From: Mesorhizobium sp. LNHC252B00 | GTDB taxonomy: Bacteria; Pseudomonadota; Alphaproteobacteria; Rhizobiales; Rhizobiaceae | Reading direction: 5' to 3' | DNA: 50,108 nt | Assembly: GCF_000502955.1 (NCBI RefSeq) | Contig: NZ_AYWO01000007.1 | Location: forward strand, 61,886 to 111,993 | Part shown: positions 35,602 through 43,895 of the stretch, in pieces | How positions within the stretch are numbered: position 1 is the first letter of the stretch | Layout of the letters: each line of letters begins with the position of its first letter | Program-made: the position numbers and the translations under genes | Notes under the pieces: generated by a model | Told to the model about the DNA's origin: nothing | Database searches by the model: none | Seen by the model: the letters and a program-made list of their open reading frames with translations, nothing else

Positions 35602-35691
35602 GTTCGCTTCGTCCAATTGCTGTCTTCGATGGTGAAACAGGAATGCCGCGACGCTTTGATGACAATGCGACGGCGACGGGAGTGCTGATTG

Positions 35692-36657
35692 CTAGGAAGC
35701 CTTTTCTGTCGTGGCGGCCGCATGATCCAAGAGCCGCTGCGCCATGCGCGCGCCGACCACCAAATGCGTGCAAAGGCCACCGGCGATCGCCGCGAGCAGC
35801 GGTTCGAACTTGCTGTCCTCCTGTACGACCATCAGCCGCCGGGCGATGGCGCGCAGTGAGGCAAGTTCGGCGGAGATCACCCGCCTGTTATAACTGCAGT
35901 CGAGCACTTTGCCCCCGGCGTCGATGATCTGCCCGGCAATGACGCCGGCAGCGCCCTGCTTTCGCAGTTCCGCCATTTCACTTGGTGTCAGCGCGCCGCA
36001 TTTGACCAGATGGCTGTCGGCATCGACCGCGCCGACCGAGTATAGCGCCAGATCGCATTCGCCGACGCCCGATAATTGTTCGCGGATCACCGGTTCGGCA
36101 CGCAGCGCACGTGCCAGCTCTTCCGTCGACAGCACCAGCGGTGCGTAGAAGTTGAGCCCCTTGGCGTTCAGGCGCCGCGCGATCTCCATCGTGCACTGAT
36201 CGGGCCGATAGGAATAGGGCGCGCCGAGATTGCCGCAGAGTTGCGCCACCGTGACATCCTGCAGGTCAGCATAGGACATGATGTCGGCGATCATGTAGAC
36301 GGTCCGGCCCCAGGCGACGCCGATGCGGTCGCCCTTCTTGACCAGCTCGAGAAAGACGCTTGCCGCCAGCACGGCGATTTCCGTCGATGGGTCGGCGATA
36401 TGGTCGTTTTCAGGCGCGATCCAGACGGCGTCGAGGTGCAGCGCATCTTCGAGTTTGCGCGCCAGCACATCGTCGGTGAAAAGTTGGGTCGAGGTCGAGA
36501 TGTTGACGATGCCGGTCTCGCGCGCCTTGCGCAGATACATGGCGACCGAAGCGCGGGAAATGTTAAGCTGGCTTGCCACCTGGTCCTGCCGCAGGCCATG
36601 GGCATAATAGAGCCAGGCGGCCTTGTGGATAAGTTGTTCTGCCGGTCTGATCGCCAT
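35692..36657 (-). CDS. SorC/DeoR-type sugar-responsive transcriptional regulator
   Basis: This 321-residue regulator has an N-terminal helix-turn-helix (AAWLYYAHGLRQDQVASQLNISRASVAMYLRKARETGIV) and a C-terminal SugarBP/SorC domain with GVAWGRTVYMIAD and CGNLGAPYSYRPD, which bind phosphosugars. GAGGAGAT precedes the ATG at 36657. It lies 90 bases upstream of rhaD in the same direction, so it probably controls rhaD in response to a rhamnose-pathway or related sugar phosphate. It is not the DeoR-type RhaR I would expect from S. meliloti-style rha loci. Confidence 0.9.
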   Translation of the reverse strand: MAIRPAEQLIHKAAWLYYAHGLRQDQVASQLNISRASVAMYLRKARETGIVNISTSTQLFTDDVLARKLEDALHLDAVWIAPENDHIADPSTEIAVLAASVFLELVKKGDRIGVAWGRTVYMIADIMSYADLQDVTVAQLCGNLGAPYSYRPDQCTMEIARRLNAKGLNFYAPLVLSTEELARALRAEPVIREQLSGVGECDLALYSVGAVDADSHLVKCGALTPSEMAELRKQGAAGVIAGQIIDAGGKVLDCSYNRRVISAELASLRAIARRLMVVQEDSKFEPLLAAIAGGLCTHLVVGARMAQRLLDHAAATTEKAS

Positions 36658-36842
36658 GCCATCTCCTCGGCTGACATTATTCACGGCTCTCGACAAAAGT
36701 CAAACTGGACACAGGTATGCGATGCCCTTTGGCGAGGCGAATCTGGATGATCATTGCGCCAAATGCGCCTCAACGGGGCATCGTTGATGGTGACGCGGCC
36801 CGAGGCCGTGATTAGAACGTCTAAAGAAAGAACGCGGGGAGT

Positions 36843-38489
36843 ATGGGGATGGGCAATCCTTACGAACAGGATCTCGACAAGAACGCGGCCAACCATCAGC
36901 CGCTGACGCCGCTCACCTATCTGGAGCGCGCGGCCAGGACCTATCCCGACCATATCGCCATCATCCACGGCCGCCAGCGCATCGACTATCGCAATTTCTG
37001 GCATCGCTCGCTGAAGCTTGCCTCGGCGCTTCAGAAACGGGGCATCGGCAAGGGCGACACGGTCACCGTCATGCTGTCCAACACGCCGCCGATGCTGGAG
37101 GCGCATTTCGGCGTGCCGATGACCAAGGCGGTGCTGCATTCGCTCAACACACGCCTCGATGCCGCGGTCATCGCCTTCCAACTCGACCACGCGGAGACCA
37201 AGGTACTGATCGTCGACCGCGAGTTCTCCAGTGTCATCAAACAGGCCCTGGAACTGGCCAAGGTCAAGCCGCTGGTCATCGACTATGACGATCCCGACTA
37301 CGCCGCCGACGCGCCGTACCCTAAAGGCGAGCGGATTGGCTCGCTCGACTATGAGGCCTTTGTCGCCGGTGGTGATGCGGATTTCGCCTGGTCGATGCCC
37401 GACGACGAATGGGATGCGATCTCGCTCAACTACACGTCGGGCACGACAGGCAATCCGAAGGGCGTGGTGTACCATCACCGCGGTGCCGCCCTGATGGCCT
37501 ACACCAACACCATCCATGCCGGCATGGCCAAGCATGCGGTCTATCTGTGGACGCTGCCGATGTTCCACTGCAATGGCTGGTGCTTTCCCTGGACGCTCGC
37601 CGTCCAGGCCGGCACCCATGTCTGCCTGCGCTGGGTGCGGCCGAAGCCGATCTACGATGCGATTGCCGATCTCGGCGTCACGCATCTTTGCGGCGCGCCC
37701 GTGGTCATGTCGGTGCTGATCAATGCGAAGGACGGGGACAAGCGGGAGTTCCCGCAGACGGTCTCCTTCAACACGGCCGCCGCACCACCGCCGGAAGCCG
37801 TGCTGTCGGGGATGGCCGATGCCGGCTTTGCCGTCACCCATCTCTATGGCCTGACCGAGACCTATGGCCCCGCGGTCGTCAACGAATGGCACGGCGCCTG
37901 GGACGACCTCGAAAAGGGTGAACGCAGCGCCAAGAAGGCACGGCAGGGCGTACGCTATGCGGCACTCGAAGGCCTGACCATCATGGATCCTGAGACGATG
38001 CGGACGACGCCGGCGGACGGCGAGACCATCGGCGAGGTCATGTTCCGCGGCAACATCGTCATGAAGGGCTATCTGAAGAACCGCAAGGCGAGCGACGAGG
38101 CCTTTGCCGGCGGCTGGTTCCATTCCGGCGATCTCGGTGTCATGCACGCCGATGGCTACATCCAGCTCAAGGACCGCTCCAAGGACATCATCATCTCGGG
38201 CGGCGAGAATATCTCCTCGATCGAGGTCGAGGATGCGCTCTACAAACACCCCTCCGTCGCCTCTTGCGGTGTTGTCGCCAGGCCCGACGACAAATGGGGC
38301 GAGGTGCCCATCGCCTATGTCGAATTGAAGCCTGGCAAGTCGGCGACCGAGGCCGAGATCATCGAACACTGCCGCGCGCTGCTTGCCCGCTTCAAAGTGC
38401 CGAAGGCGGTGATCTTCGCCGAAATCCCGAAGACCTCGACCGGCAAGATTCAGAAGTTCCGGCTGCGCGAAATGGCAAAGGTCGCCTGA
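36843..38489 (+). CDS. AMP-forming acyl-CoA synthetase
   Basis: This 548-residue ANL-superfamily ligase activates a carboxylic acid as acyl-adenylate and transfers it to CoA. The P-loop-like YTSGTTGNPKG is at about residue 198, the adenylate motif HLYGLTETYGP near 335, and WFHSGDLGVMHADGYIQLKDR and SGGENISSIEVED follow. The catalytic lysine lies in the C-terminal TSTGKIQKFRLRE. Spelling around LPMFHCNGWCFPW resembles the medium-chain/methylmercaptopropionate (DmdB-like) group. No fatty-acid genes flank it, so the acid is unknown. Two ATGs (36843 and 36849) are possible starts, after GCGGGGAG. Confidence 0.9.
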   Translation: MGMGNPYEQDLDKNAANHQPLTPLTYLERAARTYPDHIAIIHGRQRIDYRNFWHRSLKLASALQKRGIGKGDTVTVMLSNTPPMLEAHFGVPMTKAVLHSLNTRLDAAVIAFQLDHAETKVLIVDREFSSVIKQALELAKVKPLVIDYDDPDYAADAPYPKGERIGSLDYEAFVAGGDADFAWSMPDDEWDAISLNYTSGTTGNPKGVVYHHRGAALMAYTNTIHAGMAKHAVYLWTLPMFHCNGWCFPWTLAVQAGTHVCLRWVRPKPIYDAIADLGVTHLCGAPVVMSVLINAKDGDKREFPQTVSFNTAAAPPPEAVLSGMADAGFAVTHLYGLTETYGPAVVNEWHGAWDDLEKGERSAKKARQGVRYAALEGLTIMDPETMRTTPADGETIGEVMFRGNIVMKGYLKNRKASDEAFAGGWFHSGDLGVMHADGYIQLKDRSKDIIISGGENISSIEVEDALYKHPSVASCGVVARPDDKWGEVPIAYVELKPGKSATEAEIIEHCRALLARFKVPKAVIFAEIPKTSTGKIQKFRLREMAKVA

Positions 38490-38612
38490 ATCGCCGACAG
38501 TCTCTCGCGGAAAATATTCTCTACAGTCCGCATCCTCCGGTGGCTTCGTGACGTCTATCGAATGTCACCATCTGTCAACAATCGTACAAGTACGCCGAAA
38601 TCGCATTGACAG

Positions 38613-38638
38613 GTCACTCGTTTCGATTTACGAGTGAC
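38613..38638. promoter_or_regulatory. Probable TetR operator
   Basis: GTCACTCGT (38613-38621) and ACGAGTGAC (38630-38638) form a perfect 9-bp inverted repeat with an 8-base spacer. A third related half-site, CGTCATTCGT, follows at 38652-38661. A -35-like TTGACA at 38606-38611 places the -10 region inside the palindrome. The site lies 39 bases before the TetR gene and fits autorepression of the whole efflux operon. Confidence 0.7.
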
Positions 38639-38676
38639 GAAAATTGAAATTCGTCATTCGTAAAGCAACAGAGGTC

Positions 38677-39282
38677 ATGTCCGAAGCCGCCACCATCGTC
38701 GCCGACGCCGCCCGACAGGAAAATGTGACGCGCATTCTCGATTGCGCCGAGCGCTTGTTCCGCCACTACGGCTACGGCAAGACCAATGTCGCCGACATCG
38801 CCCGCGAACTCGGCATGTCGCCGGCCAACATCTACCGCTTCTTCGCTTCCAAGGTGGAAATCCACCAGGCGGTCTGCGGTCGGATGCTCGGTGCAAGCTA
38901 TAAGATGGCCTACGAGATTGCCCACCTGCCGATCAGCGCCGAGGAGCGGCTTCGGCGCTACATACATGCCCAATACAAGATGACGATGGAAGTCATGCTC
39001 GACGAGCAGAAGGTCCACGAGATTGTCGTCGTCGCACTCGAACGGGACTGGGGCGTCATCGACAAGCATGTCGACAGCATTCACGACCTGTTTGCGGACG
39101 TGATCCGCGACGGCATCGAGGCCGGTGAGTTCAGGGAACAGGATCCGGTGATCGCGTCTCGGTGCTTCGGCGCCTCGACCGTCATCCTGTGTCATCCGCA
39201 GATGGTGGCGCAATGCCTTGCCAAGACCAACCGGGCGATGCCCGACGACCTGATCGACTATGCGATCAGGGCTTTGAAGTAA
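38677..39282 (+). CDS. TetR-family regulator of the efflux operon
   Basis: This 201-residue protein has an N-terminal TetR helix-turn-helix (RILDCAERLFRHYGYGKTNVADIARELGMSPANIYRFFASK, about 14-54) and an all-helical ligand-binding C-terminal domain. I choose the ATG at 38677 with ACAGAGG upstream; an upstream TTG at 38644 would overlap an operator half-site. It is followed 50 bases later by an RND adaptor and then the RND pump on the same strand. As with AcrR-type regulators, it should repress its own operon until a pump substrate binds. Confidence 0.92.
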   Translation: MSEAATIVADAARQENVTRILDCAERLFRHYGYGKTNVADIARELGMSPANIYRFFASKVEIHQAVCGRMLGASYKMAYEIAHLPISAEERLRRYIHAQYKMTMEVMLDEQKVHEIVVVALERDWGVIDKHVDSIHDLFADVIRDGIEAGEFREQDPVIASRCFGASTVILCHPQMVAQCLAKTNRAMPDDLIDYAIRALK

Positions 39283-39332
39283 TAGCCGCCGAACGCCGGT
39301 ATCGACCGTTCATCTCCAGTCGGGAGTACAAG

Positions 39333-40481
39333 ATGTCTTTGTCCAGTTCCATCCTCCGCAAACTGCCAGTTGCTGGCCTGATGGTCGCGGCCCTCGGGCT
39401 CGCCGGCTGCAGCCAAGAAAAAGCCGAGGTCAAGGAGATCATCCGGCCGGTCAAGGTCGTCGAGATCGCCCAGGCGCATGATAAGCGCACGCTCTCCTAT
39501 TCCGGCTCGGTGCGGGCCCGCACCGAAAGCGCGCTGGCTTTCCGGGTCAACGGCAAGATCACAGAGCGCCTCGTCGACATCGGCCAGCACGTGGCCTCGG
39601 GCGATGTGCTCGCCCGCATCGATCCCATCGACTACGACCTTTCGGTCAAGAGCGCGCAGGCAGCCCTTGATGCCGCCGATCGGCAGGTCGAGACATCGGA
39701 GCTTGCCCGCAAGCGCGCCGAACAGCTGTTCGACAAGAAGTTCGCGCCGAAATCGCAGCTGGAGCAGGCGACCTTGGCCTACGACCAGGCCGTCGCCACC
39801 CGCGATTCCGCCCGCTCGACGCTTGCCCAGGCCAGGAACCAGGTTGGCTATACCGATCTCAAGGCCGACAGGGATGGCATCATCACCGCAGTCAGCGCCG
39901 ATGTCGGCCAGGTGGTCGGCTCCGGCTCGCCGGTGGTCACCGTCGCGGTCGACGGCGAAAAGGAAGTGCTGATCGCCGTTCCGGAAATGGAAATCGCCGA
40001 ATTCAAGCCGGGCAAGGTCGTCAAGGCGGGCTTCTGGTCCGACGACGCGTTGGCGCTGGACGGCAAGGTCCGTGAAGTCGCCGGCAGCGCCGATCCGCAA
40101 TCGCGCACCTTTGCCGTCCGCGTCAGCCTGCCAAACGACCCACGCGTGCTTCTCGGCATGACCGCCAGCATCGAAGCCTCGGCCGCCAATGAACGGCAGC
40201 TCGTCTCGATCCCGCTGAGCGCATTGGCTGAGAAAGACAGCCAGTCGATCGTCTGGACCGTCGATCGTGGCGCCGATACCGTTCATGCCCGTCCGGTCAA
40301 GGTCGCGAAGTTTGCCGCCGATGGCGTGCGTGTCGCAGAGGGTCTGAAGCCCGGCGACGTCGTGGTCGCTGCCGGCACGCAGTTCATGACCGAGAATCTC
40401 AAGGTGAAATTCGCCGGTGACACGGTGCTGCAATCCGCCTCTGCGGCGGGTGACGGCGGCGACACCAAGCAGGTGCGCTGA
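39333..40481 (+). CDS. RND efflux periplasmic adaptor (membrane fusion protein)
   Basis: This 382-residue lipoprotein-type adaptor has a signal peptide ending in a lipobox (GLAGC, lipidated Cys near residue 25). It continues with a barrel-sandwich hybrid (ARTESALAFRVNGKITERLVDIGQHVASGDVLARID), an alpha-helical hairpin rich in Ala/Gln (about 105-175) that would contact the outer-membrane channel, and beta-barrel and membrane-proximal domains to the end. CGGGAG precedes the ATG at 39333. It links the inner-membrane pump encoded next to an outer-membrane factor not found in this window. Confidence 0.92.
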   Translation: MSLSSSILRKLPVAGLMVAALGLAGCSQEKAEVKEIIRPVKVVEIAQAHDKRTLSYSGSVRARTESALAFRVNGKITERLVDIGQHVASGDVLARIDPIDYDLSVKSAQAALDAADRQVETSELARKRAEQLFDKKFAPKSQLEQATLAYDQAVATRDSARSTLAQARNQVGYTDLKADRDGIITAVSADVGQVVGSGSPVVTVAVDGEKEVLIAVPEMEIAEFKPGKVVKAGFWSDDALALDGKVREVAGSADPQSRTFAVRVSLPNDPRVLLGMTASIEASAANERQLVSIPLSALAEKDSQSIVWTVDRGADTVHARPVKVAKFAADGVRVAEGLKPGDVVVAAGTQFMTENLKVKFAGDTVLQSASAAGDGGDTKQVR

Positions 40482-40515
40482 CGAAAGACAACCGGCTGCG
40501 CGTTCCCGCAGCCGC

Positions 40516-40634
40516 TGGTTTCCGGGCGGCAAGCGCCCACCCGAGACGCTCGATTGATGTAACCCCCACATCGATTTCGCGTCCCACCGCGATGAGCGTT
40601 TCTCCTCTCGGAGAGCCTTGCCGCCCGGAAGCCA
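40516..40634 (+). ncRNA. Candidate structured RNA element in the leader of the RND pump gene
   Basis: The 18-base segment 40516-40533 pairs with 40617-40634, with only one G-U wobble (arms include TCCGGGCGGCAAG and CTTGCCGCCCGGA). Inside this stem lie several further helices: ACGCTC (40546-40551) with GAGCGT (40594-40599), which encloses CGATTGATGT/ACATCGATTT (40551-40560 and 40568-40577, with some G-U pairs) and TCGCG/CGCGA (40577-40581 and 40588-40592). Last, TCTCC/GGAGA (40601-40605 and 40610-40614). The result is a nested multibranch fold. It ends 39 bases before the pump start codon, so it could control pump translation. It may instead be a repeat element. No known family is recognised. 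Confidence 0.5.
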
Positions 40635-40673
40635 ATACCGAACCTCGATTGCTGAACAGATGGATCTGCATCC

Positions 40674-43600
40674 ATGACCAATTCCACGGAAGAGAAGCGG
40701 CCCTTCAACCTGTCGCGCTGGGCAATCGGCCACCCCGCCATTGCGCGGTTCCTGTTTGGCCTGATCATCATTTCCGGCGCGCTCGGCCTGATGCGCATGG
40801 GCCAGAAGGAAGATCCCGATTTCACCTTCCGGGTCATGGTCGTCCAGGCAATCTGGCCGGGCTCGTCGATCCAGGAGATGGAAGACCAGGTCGTCAACAA
40901 GATCGAGCGCAAGCTGCAGGAGACGCCGCATCTCGACTTCGTCCGCTCCTTCACCCGCGCCGGCAGCGCCATCATCACGGTCCAGATCAAGGGTGACACC
41001 AACACCGCCGAGGTGACCGACGCCTTCTATCAGGTGCGCAAGAAAGTCGGCGACATATCAGGCGACCTGCCGCAAGGCCTGCTCGGCCCCTATTTCAACG
41101 ACGAATTCGGCGACACCTTCATCACGCTGCATTCGATCAGCGGCGACGGCTTCAGTTATCCCGAGTTGAAGAAGTTCGCCATCCAGGCGCGCGACATGCT
41201 TTTGACGACGCCCGGCGTCGAGAAGGCCGTCATCATCGGCGATCAGCCGGAAAAGCTCTATATCGACGTCTCGTCCAAGGCGCTCGCCGAACGCGGCCTG
41301 ACGCTGACCGATCTGCAGAACGCGATCAAGGGACAGAACAATGTCGATCCGGCCGGATCCGTCGACACCGGCACCAATTCGGTGCGCATTGCCGTCGAAG
41401 GCGACGTCGCCAAGGTCGAGGATATCAGGAACCTGCGCTTGCGCGCCGGCGGCCAGGTCACAAGGCTGGGCGACATCGCCACGGTGACTTCAGGTCTGGA
41501 AGACCCGTTCCAGCGCAAATACCGCTTCAACGGTCATGACAGCGTGCAGCTTGGCGTCGTCATGGCCAAGGGATTTAAGGTCACCGATGTCGGCAAGGAC
41601 GTCGAGGCCACCTACAAGCGCTTCGAGGAGACGCTGCCCTATGGCGTTTCGGTCGACCAGATTTCCGATCAGCCGGGCGTCGTCACGGATGCGGTGGCCG
41701 AGTTCATGCATGCGCTCGGCGAAGCGCTGCTGATCGTGCTCGTCGTCTCGTTCCTGTCGATCGGCTGGCGCTCGGGCCTGATCATCGCCATCACCATCCC
41801 GCTGGTGCTCGCTGCCACCTTCGCCATCATGTACGAACTCGGCATCGACCTGCAGCGCATCTCGCTCGGCGCCCTGATCATCGCGCTCGGCCTGCTTGTC
41901 GATGATGCCATGATCGTCGTCGAGATGATGGAGCGGAAGCTGGAAGAGGGGCTGGTCAAGATCGAGGCGGCAAGCTTCGCCTATTCCTCGACCGCCTTCC
42001 CGATGCTGACCGGCACGCTGATCACCACGGCCGGCTTCATCCCGGTCGGCTTCGCCGCCTCGACGGCCGGCGAATATGTCCGCACCCTGTTCTATGTCGT
42101 CGGCATCGCGCTGGTCGTCTCCTGGTTCGTCGCGGTGTATTTCACGCCGTGGCTTGGCAACATGATCCTCAAGCAGCGCAAGCATGCTGGCAGCCACCAC
42201 GACGCCTTCGACACGCGCTTCTATCGCCGGCTGCGCGGAACCGTCGGCTGGGCGGTGCGCCATCGCATCATCGTCCTAGCCATGACTTTGGTCACCTTCG
42301 GCACCAGCCTGTGGGCCTTCCAGTTCATCCCGCAGAACTTCTTCCCGCAATCGTCGCGTCCGGAAATCCTCGTCGACCTCTGGCTGCCGGAAGGCACCAG
42401 CATCAAGGAGGTCGAGGCACAGGCCAAGGCGCTCGAAGCCAAGATGATGGACGACAAGGACAAGCGCTTCATCGCTACCTATATCGGCGAAGGCGCGCCG
42501 CGCTTCTTCCTGCCGCTGGACCAGCAGCTGAGCAACCCGAACTTTGCCCAGCTGCTCGTCATGGCCAATGACGAACCGGCCCGCGAACGGCTGATCGTCA
42601 AATTGCGCACCGTCCTGGCCGAGGATTTTCCGTCGATCCGCGCCAAGGTCGACCGTCTGTTCCTCGGTCCGCCGACCGGATGGCCGGTGCAGATGCGCGT
42701 CATGGGGCCGGATCGCCAGGAGGTGCGCCGCATCGCCGACCAGGTGAAGGCGAAGTTCAGCGAGGATCCGCTACTCGGCGCAGTCCATGACGATTGGCTC
42801 GAGCCGGTGCCGGCCATGAAGCTGGACATCGACCAGGATCGCGCCCGTGCGCTCGGCGTCACCTCGCAGCGCATCCGCCAGACGCTGCGGGCGGCCATGT
42901 CCGGCGTGCCGCTCGACGACTTCCGCAACGGCGAGGAGACGGTGTCGATCGTCGCCCGCGAGCCGGATGCCAGCCGCAGCCTGCTGTCCTCGGTCGACTC
43001 CGTCTATATTCCGACCGATTTCGGCGGCTCCGTGCCGCTGTCGCAGGTGGCCAAGGTTGTGCCGGTGCTGGAGCAAGGCATCGAATGGCGCCGCGACCGC
43101 TTGCCGACCATCAGCGTGCGGGCGACGCTGCCGGATGGCGTGCAGTCAAACGACGTCATCACCAAAATGTACAAGGACATGCAGGGCCTGCGTGACGGGC
43201 TGGCGCCCGGCTACAAGATCGAGATCCAGGGCGGTGCGGAGGATTCGGCGGAAAGCCAGGCTTCGATCGCCGCCAAGGCGCCGATAATGCTGGCCGTCAT
43301 CGTCGTGCTGTTGATGATCCAGCTGCAGCATTTCGGCAAGGCGATGCTGGTTCTGGCGACCGGTCCTCTCGGCATCATCGGTGCTGCGGCGGCCCTTTTG
43401 ATCAGCGGCGCGCCGTTCGGCTTCGTCGCCATCCTCGGCGTCATCGCTCTGCTCGGCATCATCATGCGCAACTCGATCATCCTGGTCGACCAGATAGACC
43501 AGGACATTGCGAGAGGCATGGACCGCTACGAAGCGATCGTCGGCTCGGCCGTGCGCCGCTTCAGGCCGATCGTGCTGACAGCGATGACGGCGGTGCTTGC

Positions 43601-43814
43601 ACTGATCCCGATCTCGCGCGGCGTGTTCTGGGGGCCGCTCGCCTACGCCATGATGGGCGGCATCCTCGTTGCCACCGTGCTGACCATCCTGGTCCTGCCG
43701 GCGGGCTACGCCCTGTTCTTCGGCCGCGAGCCCAAGAGGATTGCCGCGAAGGAAGACGATTTGGCATCCAGCAAAGTAGCCGAAAGGCCTCGACTGGCCT
43801 TGGCGGCTGAATAA
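40674..43814 (+). CDS. RND multidrug efflux transporter, inner-membrane pump
   Basis: This 1046-residue proton-driven HAE1-type RND pump has the usual twelve membrane segments with two large periplasmic loops. In helix 4 the proton-relay aspartates are present (GLLVDDAMIVVEMMERK). In helix 10 the lysine found in AcrB (K-N-A) is arginine (IIMRNSIILVDQ), a variant common in one RND subgroup. The FIPQNFFPQSSRPE segment opens the second half. The gene follows its adaptor after 192 bases. The substrate range is not predictable. The start ATG at 40674 has a weak ribosome site, consistent with control by the structured leader. Confidence 0.93.
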   Translation: MTNSTEEKRPFNLSRWAIGHPAIARFLFGLIIISGALGLMRMGQKEDPDFTFRVMVVQAIWPGSSIQEMEDQVVNKIERKLQETPHLDFVRSFTRAGSAIITVQIKGDTNTAEVTDAFYQVRKKVGDISGDLPQGLLGPYFNDEFGDTFITLHSISGDGFSYPELKKFAIQARDMLLTTPGVEKAVIIGDQPEKLYIDVSSKALAERGLTLTDLQNAIKGQNNVDPAGSVDTGTNSVRIAVEGDVAKVEDIRNLRLRAGGQVTRLGDIATVTSGLEDPFQRKYRFNGHDSVQLGVVMAKGFKVTDVGKDVEATYKRFEETLPYGVSVDQISDQPGVVTDAVAEFMHALGEALLIVLVVSFLSIGWRSGLIIAITIPLVLAATFAIMYELGIDLQRISLGALIIALGLLVDDAMIVVEMMERKLEEGLVKIEAASFAYSSTAFPMLTGTLITTAGFIPVGFAASTAGEYVRTLFYVVGIALVVSWFVAVYFTPWLGNMILKQRKHAGSHHDAFDTRFYRRLRGTVGWAVRHRIIVLAMTLVTFGTSLWAFQFIPQNFFPQSSRPEILVDLWLPEGTSIKEVEAQAKALEAKMMDDKDKRFIATYIGEGAPRFFLPLDQQLSNPNFAQLLVMANDEPARERLIVKLRTVLAEDFPSIRAKVDRLFLGPPTGWPVQMRVMGPDRQEVRRIADQVKAKFSEDPLLGAVHDDWLEPVPAMKLDIDQDRARALGVTSQRIRQTLRAAMSGVPLDDFRNGEETVSIVAREPDASRSLLSSVDSVYIPTDFGGSVPLSQVAKVVPVLEQGIEWRRDRLPTISVRATLPDGVQSNDVITKMYKDMQGLRDGLAPGYKIEIQGGAEDSAESQASIAAKAPIMLAVIVVLLMIQLQHFGKAMLVLATGPLGIIGAAAALLISGAPFGFVAILGVIALLGIIMRNSIILVDQIDQDIARGMDRYEAIVGSAVRRFRPIVLTAMTAVLALIPISRGVFWGPLAYAMMGGILVATVLTILVLPAGYALFFGREPKRIAAKEDDLASSKVAERPRLALAAE

Positions 43815-43820
43815 ACGATA

Positions 43821-43847
43821 TCGGCCGGTCGAGTTTCGACCGGCCGA
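43821..43847. terminator. Hairpin between the convergent RND and APC genes
   Basis: TCGGCCGGTCGA (43821-43832) and TCGACCGGCCGA (43836-43847) form a perfect 12-bp stem with a 3-base loop, 7 bases after the RND stop codon. A T-containing stretch follows on the plus strand without a clean U-run. It probably ends transcription from both sides. Confidence 0.65.
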
Positions 43848-43895
43848 TTGTCCATCCTGTTAAGGCTTTCCGCTGCCGGCCTTTTCGGGAAGTCG

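Noticed and set aside
36681..38369. A 562-codon open frame antisense to the acyl-CoA synthetase gene
   Set aside because: The sense strand has all ANL motifs with normal spacing. The antisense product has no recognisable family and no ribosome site.
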